From NCBI RefSeq assembly GCF_009455685.1, contig NZ_QPES01000001.1, positions 2,542,001 through 2,606,000 of the forward strand: a stretch of DNA of 64,000 nt, read 5' to 3'. The notes under the pieces are model-generated. The model was not told the DNA's origin. It made no database searches and saw only the letters and a list, made by a program, of their open reading frames with translations. The position numbers and the translations under genes were made by a program. This DNA comes from Paraburkholderia hayleyella (GTDB taxonomy: Bacteria; Pseudomonadota; Gammaproteobacteria; Burkholderiales; Burkholderiaceae). Of this stretch, positions 40,996 through 49,177 are shown in pieces. The first letter of the stretch is position 1. Each line of letters opens with the position of its first letter.

Positions 40996-42594
40996 ATGAA
41001 TTTCGATGTCGCTATTGTCGGCAGCGGTCTGGCTGGCTTGAGTGTTGCCCTTAATCTCGCGCAAACCCGGCGAGTCGCTATCATCGCCAAGCGGCCCATG
41101 GCCGAAGGGGCCAGCGACTGGGCCCAAGGCGGCATCGCTGCCGTGCTCGATTCAGGCGACAGCATTGAAAACCACGTCCGCGATACGCTCATCGCCGGCG
41201 GTGGCCTGTGCGACGAAGCCAGCACGCGTTTCATCGTTGAACATGGCCGGGAAGCGATCGAATGGCTGATCAGCCAGGGCGTGCCCTTTACCCGCGATGA
41301 TGCAGCCGAACTCGGTTTTCACCTGACGCGGGAGGGCGGACACAGCCACCGGCGCATCATTCACGCAGCCGATGCAACCGGCCATGCCGTGGTCGCTACG
41401 CTGGGCGAACGGGTGCGGCATCATCCGAACATCACGCTGCTGGAAAATCACTACGCCATCGACCTGATCACCTCGGACCGGCTGGGCCTGCCGGGGCGCT
41501 GCTGTCACGGCCTGTATGCCCTCGATCTCGCCACCAATCGCATTGTCACGATTGAAGCGCCCCACACCGTTTTAGCGACAGGCGGCGCAGGCAAGGTGTA
41601 TCTGTACACCACCAATCCAGACACGGCCACCGGTGACGGCGTGGCGATGGCATGGCGCGCAGGCTGCCGCGTGTCGAACATGGAGTTCATCCAGTTCCAC
41701 CCCACCTGCCTCTTTCATCCCTACGCCAAATCGTTCCTGATCTCCGAAGCCGTGCGCGGCGAAGGCGGCATTCTGAAGCTTGCCGACGGCACGCGTTTCA
41801 TGCCCCATCACGACGAACGGGCTGAACTCGCACCGCGCGATATCGTGGCGCGCGCGATTGACTTTGAAATAAAAAAACGGGGCGTCGATTGCGTTTATCT
41901 TGATATCAGCCACCAACCCGCCGCGTTCTTGCACGAACATTTCCCAACCATCCTGGCCCGCTGCCTTGAATTCGGCATCGACATCACGAAAGAAGCGATT
42001 CCCGTCGTTCCGGCCGCGCATTACACCTGCGGCGGAGTGGTCACCGACCTGTCTGGCCGAACGGACCTGAGCGGCCTGTATGCCGTCGGCGAGACCGCAT
42101 GCACCGGGTTGCACGGCGCCAACCGGCTGGCCAGCAATTCGCTGCTCGAATGCCTTGTCACGGGCCGCACAGCGGCGGCGGCAATCGAGCACGAGGGCTT
42201 CGGCGGCGCCATACACGCGCCCCTGCCCGACTGGGATGAAAGCCGGGTCTCCGATCCCGATGAAGAGGTCGTGGTCGCCCACAACTGGGACGAATTGCGC
42301 CGCCTGATGTGGAATTACGTCGGTATCGTGCGCACCGATAAGCGGCTGGCGCGAGCCAAACATCGGCTGATGCTGCTGCGCGACGAAATCCACGAGTACT
42401 ACGCGAACTTCAAGGTCACCCGCGATCTGCTTGAGCTGCGCAATCTGGTGGAGGTGGCCACGCTGATTGTCGATAGTGCGCGTTCGCGGCGCGAAAGCCG
42501 CGGGCTCCACTACAGCCGCGACTGGCCGGCGACGCTGCCCAAAGCGCTACCCACGGTCCTCGCACCTGAACATATCCGCAATCGCAACGTGTAA
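40996..42594 (+). CDS. nadB: NadB, L-aspartate oxidase
   Basis: This 532-residue flavoenzyme oxidises L-aspartate to iminoaspartate for quinolinate synthesis. The N-terminal FAD motif is VAIVGSGLAGLSVALNLA; other conserved parts are GASDWAQGGIAAVL, REGGHSHRRIIHAAD, and the C-terminal FAD region YTCGGVVTDLSGRTDLSGLY followed by GLHGANRLASNSLLE. It is convergent with nadC-nadA, so all three genes of the pathway are adjacent. Confidence 0.96.
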   Translation: MNFDVAIVGSGLAGLSVALNLAQTRRVAIIAKRPMAEGASDWAQGGIAAVLDSGDSIENHVRDTLIAGGGLCDEASTRFIVEHGREAIEWLISQGVPFTRDDAAELGFHLTREGGHSHRRIIHAADATGHAVVATLGERVRHHPNITLLENHYAIDLITSDRLGLPGRCCHGLYALDLATNRIVTIEAPHTVLATGGAGKVYLYTTNPDTATGDGVAMAWRAGCRVSNMEFIQFHPTCLFHPYAKSFLISEAVRGEGGILKLADGTRFMPHHDERAELAPRDIVARAIDFEIKKRGVDCVYLDISHQPAAFLHEHFPTILARCLEFGIDITKEAIPVVPAAHYTCGGVVTDLSGRTDLSGLYAVGETACTGLHGANRLASNSLLECLVTGRTAAAAIEHEGFGGAIHAPLPDWDESRVSDPDEEVVVAHNWDELRRLMWNYVGIVRTDKRLARAKHRLMLLRDEIHEYYANFKVTRDLLELRNLVEVATLIVDSARSRRESRGLHYSRDWPATLPKALPTVLAPEHIRNRNV

Positions 42595-42619
42595 GCGGGT
42601 CAGCCACAGTACAAAGTAC

Positions 42620-42657
42620 AAAGGCCATCGAAACCGGGTTTCGATGGCCTTTTCCTT
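42620..42657 (+). terminator. Terminator between convergent nadB and nadC
   Basis: Perfect 14-base arms (AAAGGCCATCGAAA and its complement) enclose a five-base loop and are followed by T-rich sequence. The A-rich left flank may let it work from both directions. Confidence 0.85.
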
Positions 42658-42738
42658 TTAAAACGGCGGCTTATTTCAGATCAACCGCACGTCGGCGCCG
42701 CATCAACCTCACCTCCGCGGCATCGCTCCGAAGCAGCA

Positions 42739-43641
42739 TCAAACAATACGCATCGAGTAATCCGTCGCCCGGACGTCTTTGGTCAACGCCCCAACCGAAA
42801 TACGATCAACCCCTGTTTCCGCGATGATCCGCACCGTTTCAAAACTCACCCCGCCCGATACCTCAAGCACCGCTTGCCCTCGAGCCATACGCACCGCATC
42901 GCGCATCGCGTCGAACGAGAAATTATCCAGCAGGACCGATTGCGCCCCATGCACCAACGCGGTGTCAAGCTGCTCAAGCGTTTCGACTTCGATCTGGATA
43001 CTCACCCCCGCATCCAGCGCCAGCGCCGCATCCATGGCAGCACCCACCCCACCGGCCGCCGCGATATGGTTTTCCTTGATCAGAATGCCGTCGTACAACG
43101 CCAGCCGCTGGTTCTCACCGCCGCCAATGCGCACGGCGTACTTCTGCGCCAAACGCAGGCCCGGCAGCGTTTTACGGGTATCGAAAATACGCGCGGAGGT
43201 ATGCGACACCGCTTCGGCATAGCGCCGGGTCGCGCTCGATACGCCCGACAAAAGCTGAAGAAAATTCAGCGCATTACGTTCGGCGGTCAATAATCCGCGC
43301 ACCGGCCCATACAGCTCGCACACGGTTGAATCCGCCGCCATCCGCGCACCTTCGCGGTAATGCCAGCGCACCTCGATACGCGAATCGACCTGATGCAGCA
43401 CCTCGTTAAACCAGAGCACACCGCATAACACCGCCGCCTCGCGCACCACGATACGCGCTGTGCGCATCGCCTCAGCAGGCACCAGACGCCCGGTCTGGTC
43501 CCCTGCGCCGATATCCTCGGCAAGCGCATCCATCACGTTGCGTCTCAGCGTGGCAGCGAAAATCTCGCCGTATTGAGCCCGGATTTGCCCGGATAACGGC
43601 GAAACAGGATCCAGCAACGTAGTGTCCAGTGCAGCCATCAT
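42739..43641 (-). CDS. nadC: NadC, nicotinate-nucleotide pyrophosphorylase (carboxylating)
   Basis: This 300-residue enzyme converts quinolinate and PRPP to nicotinate mononucleotide. Conserved segments: LAEDIGAGDQTGRLVP near the start, ERNALNFLQLLSGVSSATR, IFDTRKTLPGLRLAQKYAV and IKENHIAAAGG. The first two codons are both ATG; either may be used. The start overlaps the nadA stop, so translation is coupled. Confidence 0.96.
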   Translation of the reverse strand: MMAALDTTLLDPVSPLSGQIRAQYGEIFAATLRRNVMDALAEDIGAGDQTGRLVPAEAMRTARIVVREAAVLCGVLWFNEVLHQVDSRIEVRWHYREGARMAADSTVCELYGPVRGLLTAERNALNFLQLLSGVSSATRRYAEAVSHTSARIFDTRKTLPGLRLAQKYAVRIGGGENQRLALYDGILIKENHIAAAGGVGAAMDAALALDAGVSIQIEVETLEQLDTALVHGAQSVLLDNFSFDAMRDAVRMARGQAVLEVSGGVSFETVRIIAETGVDRISVGALTKDVRATDYSMRIV

Positions 43642-44774
43642 GCCGCTCCCACATTAGAAAAAAGCATCCGATCGCGTGCCAGATCGCCGCTTGCCTGCAC
43701 ACGCGTCTTATGCCTGGCAGCGAAATCGAGCATCCGGTCGATCGGCAGTCTGGCCCGCTGGCCCAGCGCCGGGTCAATCAAGATTTCGTTATTTCCACTC
43801 TCAAGCACGCGAGCGAGATTGGCCAGACCGTTCATCGCCATCCACGGACAATGCGCACAGCTTTTGCACGTCGCGCTGTTGCCTGCGGTGGGTGCCGCGA
43901 TGAACGTTTTGCCCGGTGCCGCGAGACGCATCTTGTGCAAGATACCCAGATCGGTGGCCACGATGAAATGCGTCGCGGGCAGCCGCTGGGCGGCGTCAAT
44001 CAGTTGTGTCGTGGAGCCCACCACGTCGGCCAGCGCCACCACGCTCGCGGGCGACTCGGGATGCACCAGCACCCTGGCCTGCGGATATTGCGCGCGCAGC
44101 AAATCGAGTTCGATCCCTTTGAATTCGTCGTGAACGAGACATGAGCCTTGCCACAGCAACATATCGGCACCTGTCTTGTTCTGGATATAACCGCCTAGAT
44201 GACGGTCCGGCGCCCAGATGATTTTTTCTCCGCGTGCATGCAGCTCGGCTACGATTTCAAGCCCGATCGACGACGTCACCATCCAGTCCGCTCGCGCCTT
44301 GACTGCCGCGCTGGTATTGGCATAAACCACCACGGTGCGGTCTGGGTGCGCATCGCAAAACGCGGAAAAATCATCAACTGGACAGCCCAGATCGAGCGAA
44401 CACGTCGCATCCCGATCAGGCATCAGAATCCGCTTGGACGGGCTCAGAATTTTCGCCGTCTCGCCCATGAAGCGTACCCCTGCGACAACCAGCGTTTGCG
44501 CTTCGTGATCGCGACCAAAACGCGCCATTTCCAGCGAATCCGCCACGCAGCCACCGGTTTCATCGACCAGCTCCTGCAGCTCGGCATCGACGTAGTAATG
44601 CGCCACGAGCACCGCTTTTTCGCGGGCGAGTAAAGCGCGAATGCGTGTCTTGAGCGCGATCTTTTCTTCCGCTGAAGGTGTCTCCGGCACGCTGGCCCAC
44701 GCTTCACCCACGCCACACGTCGTGCCCGACGCTTGCGGCCGGTCATATTCGACGCTCCTGATCGCCTGGTTCAT
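43638..44774 (-). CDS. nadA: NadA, quinolinate synthase
   Basis: This 378-residue [4Fe-4S] enzyme condenses iminoaspartate with dihydroxyacetone phosphate. Conserved parts are AVLVAHYYVDAELQELVDE, GGCVADSLEMARF with the first cluster Cys, CSLDLGCPVDDFSAF with the second, and CKSCAHCPWMAMN with the third. GAGGAGA lies just before the ATG. It precedes nadC on the same strand and converges on nadB. Confidence 0.96.
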   Translation of the reverse strand: MNQAIRSVEYDRPQASGTTCGVGEAWASVPETPSAEEKIALKTRIRALLAREKAVLVAHYYVDAELQELVDETGGCVADSLEMARFGRDHEAQTLVVAGVRFMGETAKILSPSKRILMPDRDATCSLDLGCPVDDFSAFCDAHPDRTVVVYANTSAAVKARADWMVTSSIGLEIVAELHARGEKIIWAPDRHLGGYIQNKTGADMLLWQGSCLVHDEFKGIELDLLRAQYPQARVLVHPESPASVVALADVVGSTTQLIDAAQRLPATHFIVATDLGILHKMRLAAPGKTFIAAPTAGNSATCKSCAHCPWMAMNGLANLARVLESGNNEILIDPALGQRARLPIDRMLDFAARHKTRVQASGDLARDRMLFSNVGAA

Positions 44775-44830
44775 GGTCTCCTCTGCCTTGGTTGATGCGC
44801 CTGCCGGGCTGTTTTACTAGCCCCAAATGC

Positions 44831-44856
44831 AAAAACCCCGCCAACGCGGGGTTTTT
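44831..44856 (-). terminator. Terminator downstream of the desaturase gene
   Basis: CCCCGC and GCGGGG pair around a CAAC loop with five A on one side and five T on the other, so it can act on both strands. It sits 33 bases past the desaturase stop. Confidence 0.85.
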
Positions 44857-44888
44857 GTGACGTCATCGGATTTTAATGGAATTCAAGC

Positions 44889-46085
44889 TCAGGCGTAGCG
44901 GCGCAGCCGGGTTGCAAACTCCTGCAGGGCCTTGATGCCGCTTTGTTCAGCCCGCACACACCAGTCTTGTAACTGAAGCAGCAATTGTTCGCGTGAGGCA
45001 TTCGAGCGCTCCCACATCGCGGCCAGCTCATTGCGCAACTCGATATACGTGCGCAGCTTCTGGCTGCTGGCGAAAATTTGTGGCAACTGGCGCTTCTGCG
45101 GCTCATCCAGGCCCGCTTCCTCCTTGTGAAACCAGCTACGCGCACCGCGGACCAGCAAGTACTTTTCGCGCGCGCCGACTTCCTTCAGATGCGCCAACTC
45201 CTGGCGGTAAGCCCGCTTGAGCGCTTTGCCATAACGGGCCATCACTTCGTAACGGTTTGCCAGCACGGCCTGCAAAGTATCCTGGTCAAGCACCAGCTTG
45301 CCCGCGGCCAAACGCGGCATCGGCGCGACTTTCTTGACCGTGGCCAAACGCAGCGCCGACAGAATCCGGATATACATCCAGCCAATATCGAACTCGTACC
45401 ATTTGTTCGACAGCTTGGCCGAGGTCGCATAGGTGTGGTGGTTGTTATGCAACTCTTCGCCGCCAACCAGGATGCCCCACGGAAAGATGTTGGTGCTGGC
45501 ATCCGATGAATTGAAATTGCGATAGCCCCAGAAATGGGCGAGGCCATTGATGACGCCCGCGGCCCAGAATGGGATCCAGATCATCTGCACCGCCCAGACC
45601 GTCAACCCCACCACGCCGAACAGCGCGACGTTGATGATCATCATCAGGCTCACGCCCAAAATCGGGTAACGGGTATAGACGTTGCGCTCCATCCAGTCAT
45701 TGGGCGTGCCATGACTGAACCTGCGCATGGTTTCTTCGTTTTTGGCTTCGGCACGATAAAGCTCGGCGCCTTCCAGCAGCACCTTCCAGATGCCACGGGT
45801 TTGCGGGCTGTGTGGATCTTCTTCGGTTTCGCATTTGGCGTGGTGCTTGCGGTGAATCGCAGCCCACTGGCCCGTCAGCATGCCCGTGCTCATCCAGAGC
45901 CAGAGACGGAAGAAATGCGCCACCGCCGGATGCAGGTCCAGCGCGCGATGCGCCTGGCAACGGTGGAGATAGACAGTCACGCCGATGATCGTCACGTGTG
46001 TGACAGCGAACGTGTAGATAACGAGCTGCCACCAGGAAAAACGCAGCAGTCCGTGAGCCAGGAAGTCGAGCAGGGAATTCAGCAA
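44889..46085 (-). CDS. Membrane fatty-acid (acyl-CoA type) desaturase
   Basis: This 398-residue protein has about four membrane segments in the first 200 residues and three His boxes of the type 1 desaturases: HRCQAH near 42, HRKHH near 79, and HNNHH near 218. These bind the di-iron centre that inserts a cis double bond, probably at position 9. The C-terminal ~150 residues are helical and charged, an extension found in proteobacterial members. The start is a TTG (LLNSLLDFLAHG) with an AAAGG site upstream; no better ATG is in frame. Confidence 0.88.
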   Translation of the reverse strand: MLNSLLDFLAHGLLRFSWWQLVIYTFAVTHVTIIGVTVYLHRCQAHRALDLHPAVAHFFRLWLWMSTGMLTGQWAAIHRKHHAKCETEEDPHSPQTRGIWKVLLEGAELYRAEAKNEETMRRFSHGTPNDWMERNVYTRYPILGVSLMMIINVALFGVVGLTVWAVQMIWIPFWAAGVINGLAHFWGYRNFNSSDASTNIFPWGILVGGEELHNNHHTYATSAKLSNKWYEFDIGWMYIRILSALRLATVKKVAPMPRLAAGKLVLDQDTLQAVLANRYEVMARYGKALKRAYRQELAHLKEVGAREKYLLVRGARSWFHKEEAGLDEPQKRQLPQIFASSQKLRTYIELRNELAAMWERSNASREQLLLQLQDWCVRAEQSGIKALQEFATRLRRYA

Positions 46086-46286
46086 GGCTATTTACCTTTT
46101 AGGTCGATGGCACCCTGGTGGAACAGCGGGTGTCAATGAAGGAAAGCGAATAAAAGCTTACAGCGCGGTTGGACGCCATTCTACGCGAAGCGTTCCCGTA
46201 TATCGTCTGGAAAAAAATAGGGGCAATTTCTGCGGCTGGTGGAAATTCTGGCCCCCAATACCGGCCAGAGGCCTTCCCTCGTGGCC

Positions 46287-47645
46287 TCATGCGCCACGCG
46301 GCGGCGCGGCAAGGCTTGCGTCAGCCCCGTCATTCTGCGGCAATATGCCACCTGCATTGAGAATGCGGACTTCGCGCTGCGCAAAAGGAATCGAAATCTC
46401 GTGTTTGGCAAAGAGCCGCCAGATATTCAGATTGACCGCCGAGCGCACACTCACCGTGCCCGTCGCGGCATCTTCAATCCAGAAACCGAGTTCGAGATCA
46501 ATGCCATCCGAGCCGAAATCCACCAGATAAGGCGCCGGCGCCGGCTCCTGCAAGATCCGCGGCACGTCTTGCGTGGCTTCGACGAGCAAGGCCATCGCTT
46601 GCGGCAGATCGGTTTCGTAAGCGACCTGGACTGCGACCTTGGCATAACCTTGCGTCTGGAATGACGATCTGTTTTGCACCACATCGGTGATGAGCTTTTC
46701 ATTCGGAATCAGCGTTTCGACCCCGTCGAGGCCACGCACCACCGTATAGCGCGTACGAATCTGCGTCACCATGCCTTGCAAGCTGCTCACGTTGATCGTG
46801 TCGCCAATCCGCAGCGAGCGGTCGAGCAAGATAATGAAGCCCGAAACATAATTGCTGGCGATCTTCTGCAAGCCAAAGCCCAACCCCACACCCAGCGCAC
46901 CGCCAAACACACCTAGCACCCGGATATCAATACCGACCAGCGACAGGCTGACCAGCACCGCCACCACCACCAGTAGCGCCCGCCCGAGCCGGGCCAGCAC
47001 GACCTTGAGATTGGCGTCGAGCGAGCTGGCCCGCATCACACGATCTTCGAAGGCGGAACCGAGCCACATCGCCACGATCATCGTCACGCCCACCCACAGC
47101 ACCCCCGAGAACAGCGACAGCAGCGACAGATGCGTGTTGGCGATACGAAAATGCACACTGCCCATCCAGGCCAGCACATCATCCTGAATGCCCATCACGG
47201 TCAACACCATGCCGATCCAGACCATCAGCGACACCAGCCGCTCAACCAGCGACAGCCAGGTCTGGTTTTCGCCATAGCGGCCAAACACGCGCCGGGCGAA
47301 AAAGAACACGATGTAAATCAGGCCGATGCCAAATAACGGCACCAGCGCCAGATTGAGCAACGCCGTATGCATGAACGGCGAGGTAATCGCCCGTGCCAGC
47401 CATACCAGCACCGCACCGATCAAGGGAAAAAACGCCCGGTTGAGGCTTTCCGCGCCAAAACGCAAGGCTTCGTAGCGCGTCTGGCGGCGCAAATCGAGAT
47501 AGCGGCGCAACACCCGCGCCAGCACCCAGGCCAGCAGGAGTGTCACCAGCAACACGCCGGCCTGCCAGAGCATCGCGGGCTGGCCGTAGTCGCGCACAAC
47601 GTCGCCAAACATATGAGAGAAGAAACGATCGGACATGACAGCCAT
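46287..47645 (-). CDS. MscS-family mechanosensitive channel
   Basis: The protein is about 452 residues from MAVMSDRFFSHMFG (an alternative start is three codons later; more upstream codons are unlikely). Five or more membrane helices cover residues ~25-250. The pore helix and beta domain contain LGVGLGFGLQKIASNYVSG and LLDRSLRIGDTINVSS, the MscS signature. It releases solutes on osmotic down-shock. It belongs to the larger multi-helix MscS/YnaI-like group rather than the 286-residue MscS. It is the last core gene before the siderophore locus. Confidence 0.9.
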   Translation of the reverse strand: MAVMSDRFFSHMFGDVVRDYGQPAMLWQAGVLLVTLLLAWVLARVLRRYLDLRRQTRYEALRFGAESLNRAFFPLIGAVLVWLARAITSPFMHTALLNLALVPLFGIGLIYIVFFFARRVFGRYGENQTWLSLVERLVSLMVWIGMVLTVMGIQDDVLAWMGSVHFRIANTHLSLLSLFSGVLWVGVTMIVAMWLGSAFEDRVMRASSLDANLKVVLARLGRALLVVVAVLVSLSLVGIDIRVLGVFGGALGVGLGFGLQKIASNYVSGFIILLDRSLRIGDTINVSSLQGMVTQIRTRYTVVRGLDGVETLIPNEKLITDVVQNRSSFQTQGYAKVAVQVAYETDLPQAMALLVEATQDVPRILQEPAPAPYLVDFGSDGIDLELGFWIEDAATGTVSVRSAVNLNIWRLFAKHEISIPFAQREVRILNAGGILPQNDGADASLAAPPRGA

Positions 47646-48017
47646 GCTTGAACGATAAAGTGACAGTGAAGCGCGTCGGTCGACACGCCGGGGCGCAGCA
47701 GTGACAGGCACGCTGCGTCGTGCTGCTAAATCGTGCTGCTAAATTCAGGCGAGAAGACGATGCCTGCCCGCGGTCTCGTCCCGTCCTTTCGTGGCAGTTC
47801 CTTGCAGCAGTTCCTTACCGCCGCTCCCACAGTTCCCGCCGTGCTTCCGCCGTGCTTCCCGCCGTGCTTCTTTTACGCTCCGGGAACCCGGAGGCCAAGC
47901 CGGACATTCAGCCGCAAGGCAAACAAAACGCCAATCGGCAATGATACCTCGCGGACCGTTTTTAACAGGGGTTTAACAAACCTCACAGCGGCAAGGCATG
48001 GAGCCAGTACGGGAGAA
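47646..48017. other. Core / siderophore-locus junction, no gene
   Basis: These 372 bases hold no supported gene. Three spaced copies of GCCGTGCTTC (47838-47870) and the doubled GCAGTTCCTT near 47790-47815 are visible. No tRNA, integrase or insertion-sequence end was found at this boundary. Confidence 0.6.
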
Positions 48018-48968
48018 TCAACGGCTGCGGTAAGCGCGCGGGGTGACGCCATAGCGTTGCCGGAACTGCCGCGCAAGATGGCTCGCATGGGCGAAGCCGC
48101 AGCGCCAGGCGATTTCCTTGACGGGCAGCGCGCTTTCGTCAAGCAGCTTCACCGCATGCTCAAGCCGCCGTTCAAGCACGTAACCGTAGACTCCGGTGCC
48201 GAACAGCGTCTGGAAGCCCTGCTTCAGCGCATGATGCCCCAGGCCGACCGCGCGCCCGATCGTCGCCACTTCAAGCGGCTCCAGACAGTGCGCGTCGATG
48301 TACGCGCGAGCGCCGACCAGCAGCCGCCGCTCGCGGCCCGTCAGCCGGTCGGCTTGCGCGGCCGGCCCGCCGTGCGCGCCCTCGTCCCCGCCCGCGCCGC
48401 CGCTCAACCGGTGCGCGACCTGCCACAACACGGACAGTGCGTGACTCTCAAGCTTCAACAAATCGAGTGGACGCACGGGAATGCCGTCGTCGAACAAGGT
48501 CTGGGCAAACGCGCGCAGCTCGGGCGACATCGGCATCCGCGTCACACAAGCCCGCCGCGCCGGGTGCAGATAACGCTGCGCGCCCGGCTGTACCTCAAGC
48601 AGCAGCGGTGTCAGCGCGTCGAGCCAGTCTTCCCGATATTGCAGCAGCACCACTTTCAGACGGTGATAGGCGGGGAAATAATCGATCCCGCCAAAACGCT
48701 CCCACGCGCAGCTCAAATAGCACCAGCCCGGCTGATACAGGCACGGTGCCCCGCCATCCATCAGGAAGTGCCCACTGCCGTCAAGCATCATCGCTAGCGA
48801 CACGTGCCGGCCCGCGTCGGCCGGCAACAGAATGTCGCTGCGGGGCATCTCGTCGACGAGGCAAATCCGCAAGTCCGCACTGATCCGTCCCCAGCGGATG
48901 CCGGGCATGGGTTTGATGTTCCGTTCGTCGGGCGAAACGACTCGGCATTGAGTGACTTCGGATGGCAT
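48018..48968 (-). CDS. AraC-family regulator of the siderophore locus (YbtA/PchR-like)
   Basis: This 316-residue protein has an N-terminal ligand-sensing domain (about 1-205) and a C-terminal AraC DNA-binding domain (about 220-316). The two helix-turn-helix units are visible as VATIGRAVGLGHHALKQGFQ and VKEIAWRCGFAHASHLARQF, followed by RQRYGVTPRAYR. YbtA and PchR bind the ferric siderophore and activate receptor and biosynthesis genes. It is divergent from the receptor gene, the position YbtA-type regulators often take, so autoregulation and activation from the shared ~210-base gap are likely. Confidence 0.9.
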   Translation of the reverse strand: MPSEVTQCRVVSPDERNIKPMPGIRWGRISADLRICLVDEMPRSDILLPADAGRHVSLAMMLDGSGHFLMDGGAPCLYQPGWCYLSCAWERFGGIDYFPAYHRLKVVLLQYREDWLDALTPLLLEVQPGAQRYLHPARRACVTRMPMSPELRAFAQTLFDDGIPVRPLDLLKLESHALSVLWQVAHRLSGGAGGDEGAHGGPAAQADRLTGRERRLLVGARAYIDAHCLEPLEVATIGRAVGLGHHALKQGFQTLFGTGVYGYVLERRLEHAVKLLDESALPVKEIAWRCGFAHASHLARQFRQRYGVTPRAYRSR

Positions 48969-49050
48969 GACTAACCTGCATCGAAACTTAATACGAGATA
49001 CGAGAAACGCTTAGCGATCCTACTGGGGGCCCCACAATCCGCGCAGTATA

Positions 49051-49069
49051 AATAAGAATCGTTATTAAC
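49051..49069 (+). promoter_or_regulatory. Fur-box-like site with overlapping promoter
   Basis: AATAAGAATCGTTATTAAC matches the 19-base Fur consensus at about 12 positions, with inverted AATAA/TTATT arms. TGATTATGCT just downstream (49073-49082) looks like an extended -10 element. Located between the divergent regulator and receptor genes, it would repress both when iron is sufficient. Confidence 0.65.
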
Positions 49070-49177
49070 TACTGATTATGCTGTTTCGCTACCGATCGTG
49101 CGACTTTTCCGAGTCTTCGCGCCCTAGCCTTGCTGACTTGTTCATTACCGAAGCAAGCCACGCTAGCAAACGCCGTC

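Noticed and set aside
47733..48797. 354-codon plus-strand frame across the junction and the AraC gene
   Set aside because: Mostly antisense to the AraC regulator; low-complexity start and no ribosome-binding site.
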